Positions 58,469 to 64,000 of a stretch of 64,000 bases of DNA are shown here, piece after piece. The notes under the pieces were generated by a model. It had not been told where the DNA came from. It was given only the letters and a program-made list of their open reading frames with translations, and did not search any database. The translations under genes and the position numbers were made by a program. The stretch comes from Artemisia argyi (taxonomy: Eukaryota; Streptophyta; Magnoliopsida; Asterales; Asteraceae). The first letter of the stretch is position 1; every line of letters starts with the position of its first letter. The stretch is from positions 269,768,913-269,832,912 of the forward strand of contig CM060709.1 in the NCBI GenBank assembly GCA_030686995.1, given 5' to 3'.

Positions 58469-58480
58469 GTGTGGGGGATT
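58469..58480 (+). promoter_or_regulatory. polypurine tract of the Athila-type element
   Basis: AGTGTGGGGGATT lies directly before the LTR. It is the expected plus-strand primer. Confidence 0.8.
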
Positions 58481-60219
58481 TGATAACGCTCAAAGTTAAC
58501 ATGTTTTTATAACTGTTATTAGTGTTTTTGTGTATGTTATTTGGTTGTTTTTATATGCTTTTGCCACTAAATCGTATCAAAGTATGTTTTTGTAGCATAT
58601 GTAGCCAAATGTAGGAAAAATGGAGAAAAAGTGAAAAAAATGAAGTATATGCGATTATACGAAGATTCCCAAGTTCAAAAGTCCAATCTGTGAAGCATTT
58701 CATAAAGAGAACCTAAGTTTTGTCATCTCAAAGTTCCAAGTTCAGAGTTAATCAAGTTTGGATAGTGCATAAAGAACTACACAAGGAAAAGTCAAAGTCC
58801 AATGCAACCAGAATCTACCATCCGATCGGTTGGAGTATATCCGTTCGGATAGCCATAATGAACACATCCATCCGATCGGTATCAACCCGCAACCGATCGG
58901 ATGGTCATATCTGCCTGTTTATATCAACTTTTGTGCACGAATCTTGGTCTTTTGTCCCATGGTTCTAGGCTCTTCTTAGTGTCTTGATGTCCAAGTTCCA
59001 GCATTTAAGTCCCTATTCATTACAAGGAGTATTTGACAAGCCAAAAAGGACCCCAAGCGTACACAATAAGAGACACCATTGAAGAGATCATTTACACACA
59101 TTACTACTCTCAATTATTATCATCATCTAGCTCTCAAAGAAGGAAAATTCGTGCAGAAAGAACCAGGAACTTTGGAGGACCAAGGAAGCAACATTTTGAG
59201 GCAAAAAATCTCAAGAAATCATCACCAATACTTAGGTTATCAATACCTTGTCATTTGTTATCAATTAGAAAGCATTGTAAGACTTATAACCGTGGATTCT
59301 AATGTTAAATATTCTGAGTTTATTTGCATATTTGCTATGAGTGGCTAGTAGTTTTTTTACACTTGTTTTGATGATGTTTTATGCTTAGTGATAGTTATGA
59401 TTGTGATAACATGTTTTAATTCAATTTCAAGTCAATCTTAAGAACCAATTGTACCTTAAGTTTCATCGTGACATTTGTTGAGTCAAGGTTAACTAATTGA
59501 TAATAGTTTCAAGGGTCGAAAGATTTGTTATTATTCAACTAGTTATAATCATTTGTCTATGAATGATTGTTTTTCACCTTAATTATTCTTGGCTAAACAA
59601 AGAAACAAGAAGTATGATTGTAATGAGAATGCTTTTATAACATCAAATCGGATTGTTTGTAAACCTTTAGTTGGACGAAAGTTTAGATGTTTATAAACAA
59701 TTGTAACCTTTTTGTCTATGAATGGGTTACCTTTTGTAATGACCATTTCCTAAGAGTATTTGATTTGTAATAAGAGTTTGGTCTTGTGTTTAAGATATTC
59801 ACCATACCTTATGAACCTTGGATGGATCTTGAATTGATTGGTTTACACCTAAAGCTTGTTTTTATGAACTAAAATCTTGACGAAGGTTTAACTTGTAGAA
59901 ACAATAGATTAGACCACCATCTAATTATCACAACCAATATGTTATCAAAAGTTATCACAATCATGTGTGACATTAAGTAGAAAACTAGTCTAAACAAGTG
60001 TAGTTTTTAAATTATTGAATTTGCTTATTATCTTATTTGTGTACATTAGAGATTTACTTTTAGACATATATTTTGATTCACTCACAAATCCCTGCGAACG
60101 ATCCCGACTTACCATCATATCTTGCTATAACGGACGAGTACACTTGCCCGTATGTGTTGTTTCTGGATTTGGTAATTCACTCTTATAAATTTAAAACTTG
60201 CATAATAAAACGCACATCA
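58481..60219 (+). repeat. 3' LTR of the Athila-type element
   Basis: 1,739 bp. Compared with the 5' LTR it has an extra 19 bp near 58830, within the CCGATCGG cluster. Confidence 0.93.
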
Positions 60220-60224
60220 AGACT

Positions 60225-62102
60225 CTCGTGCTCGTGGTTTTGTCGTTACTCCACTCGAGTCTCATCCTTCGTTGCTTATGGAAATCTAATATATCCTAAT
60301 CTTATCGACTAACGTTATCTTTGGCATAATAAATAAACGGCCTTAGATTTTTTTTAGGATTACCTTTACCCGTAAAACATTGAGGACAATGTTCCATTCT
60401 AGTCCGGGGGAGGGTGAATCTTCGATTCGATTGACCTAGCACTTTCACCATGTCGTGTACTCTTGCAACTCCGTTTTTCCTAAAAAATGAAAAAACTGAA
60501 AATTTTTGAAGAAAAATGAATGAAAAAGTCATGAAAAAGCACAAAAAATGAGAAAAATTGAAAAAGTTGTGCAAAAATATAATAAGTTTGAATAAGTGTT
60601 TTGACACCTTGTTGACTTTCTTGCTGGCGAGAGTAGGAATAAATATTTTGACTTGACCGGGTGTGTTGAGCCCTAGCTTGTTCCCTTAACCAATGATAAT
60701 CATATAAGCTTGTGCTAGTATTGTACACCAGGAGCTATAAAATGCAAATTCTTTCTTAAGAATCTGCAAGTTCCCCTACTTGACTTTATACATGTGCAGC
60801 TTAAAAGCTTTCACTAGTCTTTTACGTAAAGGAGCTATAAAACGCGAATTCTTCTTCTAGAATTTGCAAGTTTCCATAACTGACTTTATATATGCGTGGC
60901 TGATTATCGGCTAAGTATTCGCTGGTTTCATTATTTGGAATCTTAAATTACAAAGAGCGAGAAATGATAGAGTTTATTTAGAAGTTAGATGCTAAACGTG
61001 GAGTAGTTGGTTCTCTTTAGAGCTCATGGAAGGTACTTGTGACTTTTTGCTCTCACAAAATTGTTTCACCGATATATTATAGATGTTCTAGGTTAATTAG
61101 TGGTATTTAGGTTTGGATAATATTTAGTTTCTTATTTTCTTAAAAGAATCTTTGCTTTAGAAGTTGGGTACATATCAAGGAACATCAAAAATAAAAGCAA
61201 AAATGAAAAAAAATCAAAAGTCAAAAGTTGATATGTATGTGGTTTTGGAGCTACCCAATAAGCTTCCATTGATGATGAAAAAAAAGTAAAGAATGAAAAA
61301 GTATGAAGTATGAAAAAAGTGAAAAAATGAAAAGGTGAAAATAAAAAAAAATGAAAAGTGAAAGTTATGTTGAATAAGAGCTTAAATGTTTTAAAAGTTG
61401 TTGGCGCGTGAGGTGCATGTGGATGATTCTGAATTGGACACATGAGGTGCACGTGTAGTACTCCGCAACTTATATATGAGATTGTATGTACCCAATTCCT
61501 TGATGTGAATCGAATTTCTAAAGCAGTGGTTCTTGAAAGAAAATGAAAAACTACTTAGTGTTTAAACTTGGTATCTCTATCGGACTAAAAAGTATTGAAA
61601 CGAGAAAATATGAAGAAATTCATTTCTCAACAGAAATAAAATCTTGAGATACAAAACTTAGGACATGGGAGTAAGAGGTTTCCACAAGTAACTTTTATGA
61701 GTAGTGTTAGCATCTAACTTGTAGATAAGCTGTGATCTCGTTTGTACGCTTAGTTTGGGGGCTTGTAAAAAATCAAGGATGACAATTTTATCCGTATGGT
61801 CACTTTTCTATGAGAAGTGTTTCTACTCTTTGACCCTAAAAATTATTGCAAAATAATGAAAGTTCAACAAACCATCATAAGAATAAAGTGAGAAAAGTCC
61901 AAAAATAGAAATAAAAAGTAGAATAAAGAATAAATTTTGGAAAACGGAGCGTTTTCAGGAATAAATAATTTTATAACTTCTTTTGAACCTCCTTGCTACT
62001 TTACAACGTTAGTAGGAAGAGTTATGAAATTATTTATCCCAAAAGCGTGAATTGACCACATTACGTGAGTGCACGGCAATATCTTAGTCGGGGGGATTTT
62101 GG
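60225..62102 (+). other. 3' untranslated part of LARD copy B after the Athila-type insertion
   Basis: Counterpart of 40230-42153, about 1.88 kb. It resumes exactly after the target duplication and ends in CGGGGGGATTTTGG before LTR 3. No coding capacity. Confidence 0.8.
60376..60393 (+). other. AGGA-loop hairpin with G-rich tract, LARD copy B
   Basis: AACATTG-AGGA-CAATGTT, unchanged from copy A, followed by CGGGGGAGGG. Confidence 0.75.
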
Positions 62103-64000
62103 TGTGTGTTAATTTACACACCTTTTATTTGACCAAAACCGGACCCAAATGACCAAAAACCCGACCATAAATGCCAAATATGTTGTGTTTTTGTGTTTTT
62201 GAATGTGCAGGTACGGATATTCAATAAATAGACAAAAATCAGGGAAAAACGACAACACGAGCACGGGATAATGGAAAGAGTTCAAAAGCCGAGACCGAGG
62301 AAGCAATTTTTAAAGAAGGATCATTTTTTAAGCTCCAAATGTCAGAATCTACCTTGAAATATCATCATATGACAAATTCAGTCTTTGGATTAAATTTACA
62401 GAAGTGGTCCCTTGATTTTACACATTTATACTTATGGTCCTTTAACCTAAAAACCAAAACCATCCTTTTACCTAAACCTTAAATAACTTTTAATTCCAAA
62501 ATTTATTACCCCTAGTCCAATCCAAACCCCAACCCAACATCACAGCCCAATCACCTTTGTTTTAATCTAAGCCCACTTACCTCTTTAACTACACCCCGTA
62601 ACCTTCCCATATACCCGGTCCAAAAGTAAAAATGAGAAGAAAAAAAAAACAATATAAAAAACACACTCTCCTGCCCCCAAATTATTACCCGTACATCCCA
62701 AACCTCACCTCACAAGAACCCTAGAAATTACCTTTTCCAAAATTACCCAATCTCACATCAATTACCGATGATTAAACCATCTAGAAGTCTACCCCACGTG
62801 AGCAGAGCATGTCAGAGAGAAGGATACGCAAGGAATGACAGACTGGCAGTTTGGTAGTGTCCCATTGGTGGAAACACCTCACTCATCATGGGATACTTAA
62901 GCTTCTAGAAGTGCTGACAAAGACAGAGAATGTGATGCTATGGATTGCCACAGTGTACAAATACAACACCCTTATTGGTCGTGCCACATCATTCATTTGA
63001 TCCTACGGCTGTGATTGAAGATAGAGAATGATATGATGATCAAGGGATGAGATGAGACTCTCTAGAGCCTTCTGAAAGCCTAGAAGCTTCTCTCCTCAGC
63101 AGGTTATAAATAGCCCCTTCACTCACACATTTGAGGTGTTAGCTATTAGGATTAGGAGTAGGATAATATAGCTTAGTCTAGCTTTTAGATAGTTTTAGCT
63201 TATTGTATTTTCTGTTTTTCTACTCTATATTTCTTTTCCACATACTTGTAATGAGCTTCAAGTTTAAGAAAGTTCAGTTTCAATTCAAGTTTTGTCAAAT
63301 TTTACAAAGTTTCAAATTACTTTTCAAGCTTCTATTTGTTGTTTAAACTGTTATAAGCTTTATTTCATGTTGAATAAGCTCATGGAAGCTTCTTCATAGC
63401 TTATTGTGGGCTTATTAGTGCTTGAATTCAGTTTTAGTTCAAAATAAGCCATAGAGATAATAGGTAAGTTCCTTCTTCTAGCTTATTCTCTAGTTAGCCT
63501 GATTATTCTAATGCTTATTTCTGTTTCAATTACTTTATTATAGATTACATTTTCCTACTTTTGCTCAATCTAATTAGTTAAATGCTTTTTCATCAGTTCT
63601 TATAAGCAATCAATTTAGAGTTAAGGTGTGTTTGGCACACCTTGACTTTTGGTAGTCAAACTAGTTCTAGTCTAATTTTGAATGTCACATAGCCTTAATC
63701 TTTCAATAGTTGTTGTTTAAAGTAGTTTTTAAGCAGATTTAAGTAGTTTATAGGTTTTGCATCAGTCACTTAGTTTTGAGATTTTATAACAGCATTGGGT
63801 AGAATTTATGGATGGATCTAGTTTAAGTGCATTTTGATGGTTAAAACAGATTCAGCACTAGTTATCGCATTAATTAAATATCCAGTATGTAGTTTTCTTT
63901 AGTCTATACTCATTTTCACCCATAACCTGTTGGTGCAATTTAATTGTAGGATCATCTTAGAGTCACTTTACTTGAATCAGTTTTTATCTAATAAAAGAAG
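62103..64000 (+). repeat. LARD LTR 3, cut by the window end
   Basis: It begins TGTGTGTTAATTTACACACC like LTR 1. 1,898 bp are visible; about 1.8 kb should follow. It keeps the 18-bp segment missing from LTR 2 and shares the 11-bp segment missing from LTR 1. TATAAATA lies at 63105-63112. Confidence 0.92.

Larger units (their letters stand above)
48312..60219 (+). mobile_element. Athila-type Ty3/gypsy retrotransposon inserted in LARD copy B
   Basis: LTRs of 1,720 and 1,739 bp with TGATAACG/CACATCA ends, and target duplication AGACT on both sides (48307-48311 and 60220-60224). The PBS is TGGCGCCGCTGCCGGGGA, and gag-protease-RT-RNase H-integrase follow in the gypsy order. About 2 kb of sequence without pol lies between integrase and the 3' LTR, as in Athila/Tat elements, but no env-like frame remains. 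LTRs differ at about 46 sites by eye plus a 19-bp indel (about 2.7%). Pol has at least seven lesions. Confidence 0.93.
13250..64000 (+). mobile_element. LARD-like retrotransposon array: LTR-internal-LTR-internal-LTR
   Basis: Three copies of one LTR family lie in the same orientation, separated by two copies of one internal domain. Both internal domains start with the same PBS and leader, carry the same decayed ORF and end in the same purine tract before the next LTR, so the middle LTR serves both. Without later insertions the internal domains measure about 4.4 kb (copy A) and 4.35 kb (copy B). Neither encodes protease, reverse transcriptase, RNase H or integrase, so the family is non-autonomous and must borrow these. 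The shape is that of unequal recombination between LTRs, or of two insertions joined through an LTR. The right end lies beyond the window. Confidence 0.88.

Noticed and set aside
48891..59348. 89-aa frame in both Athila-type LTRs
   Set aside because: Same reason: LTR copies, no domain, no start context.

Overview
This window reads as repeat-rich plant nuclear DNA, most likely from the daisy family (Asteraceae). It is AT-rich, has GT-AG introns, and is dominated by nested LTR retrotransposons and MITEs. The Asteraceae assignment is inference: the cysteine-rich/acidic retroelement ORF and the SIRE-type element with an extra ORF after pol resemble families I associate with Asteraceae genomes. 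No database search was possible.

Layout, outside to inside. (0) 1-7313 is host DNA with a (TA)n tract, a minisatellite, a 333-bp foldback MITE with a 7-bp target duplication, and one small spliced gene model (3665-5351) that I do not recognise. (1) 7314-13249 is the left part of an old Ty1/copia element with its coding regions in order; a hAT-type MITE (9622-10155) splits its gag. The rest lies beyond the window. (2) At 13250 that element is cut by an LTR-internal-LTR-internal-LTR array of a large pol-less retrotransposon (LARD-like). The LTRs are 13250-16936, 42154-45842 and 62103-64000 (window edge), each about 3.69 kb when complete. Both internal regions carry the same decayed cysteine-rich/acidic ORF and an Athila-type primer-binding site. 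(3) Each internal region was later hit once: copy A by a 20.8-kb SIRE-type copia element (18833-39649, target duplication GAGAA), copy B by an 11.9-kb Athila-type Ty3/gypsy element (48312-60219, target duplication AGACT). (4) The SIRE-type element was hit by a reversed Ty3/gypsy element (29100-38819, target duplication AAGCC), and the Athila-type gag by a 537-bp Mutator-like MITE (50358-50894, 10-bp target duplication).

LTR divergences counted by eye agree with the nesting: about 0.3% for the innermost gypsy element, 0.6% for the SIRE-type element around it, and 2.7% for the Athila-type element. No retrotransposon here looks autonomous. Every pol has stops, frameshifts or deletions, and the SIRE-type reverse transcriptase reads YVDE in place of YVDD.

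The most interesting signals are cis-acting. The Athila-type element and the pol-less LARD share a PBS, a GCTTC-N2-GGG-N6-CCC hairpin 65-80 bases after their last ORF, and, roughly 270-300 bases further on, a stem-loop with an invariant AGGA loop next to a G-rich tract. The stem-loop arms covary between sites. The LARD LTR also carries an antisense tRNA-like segment with a perfect Pol III B-box, and many AGCTTA motifs. The SIRE-type element is peppered throughout with a GGTACTGCCAGT-like motif.
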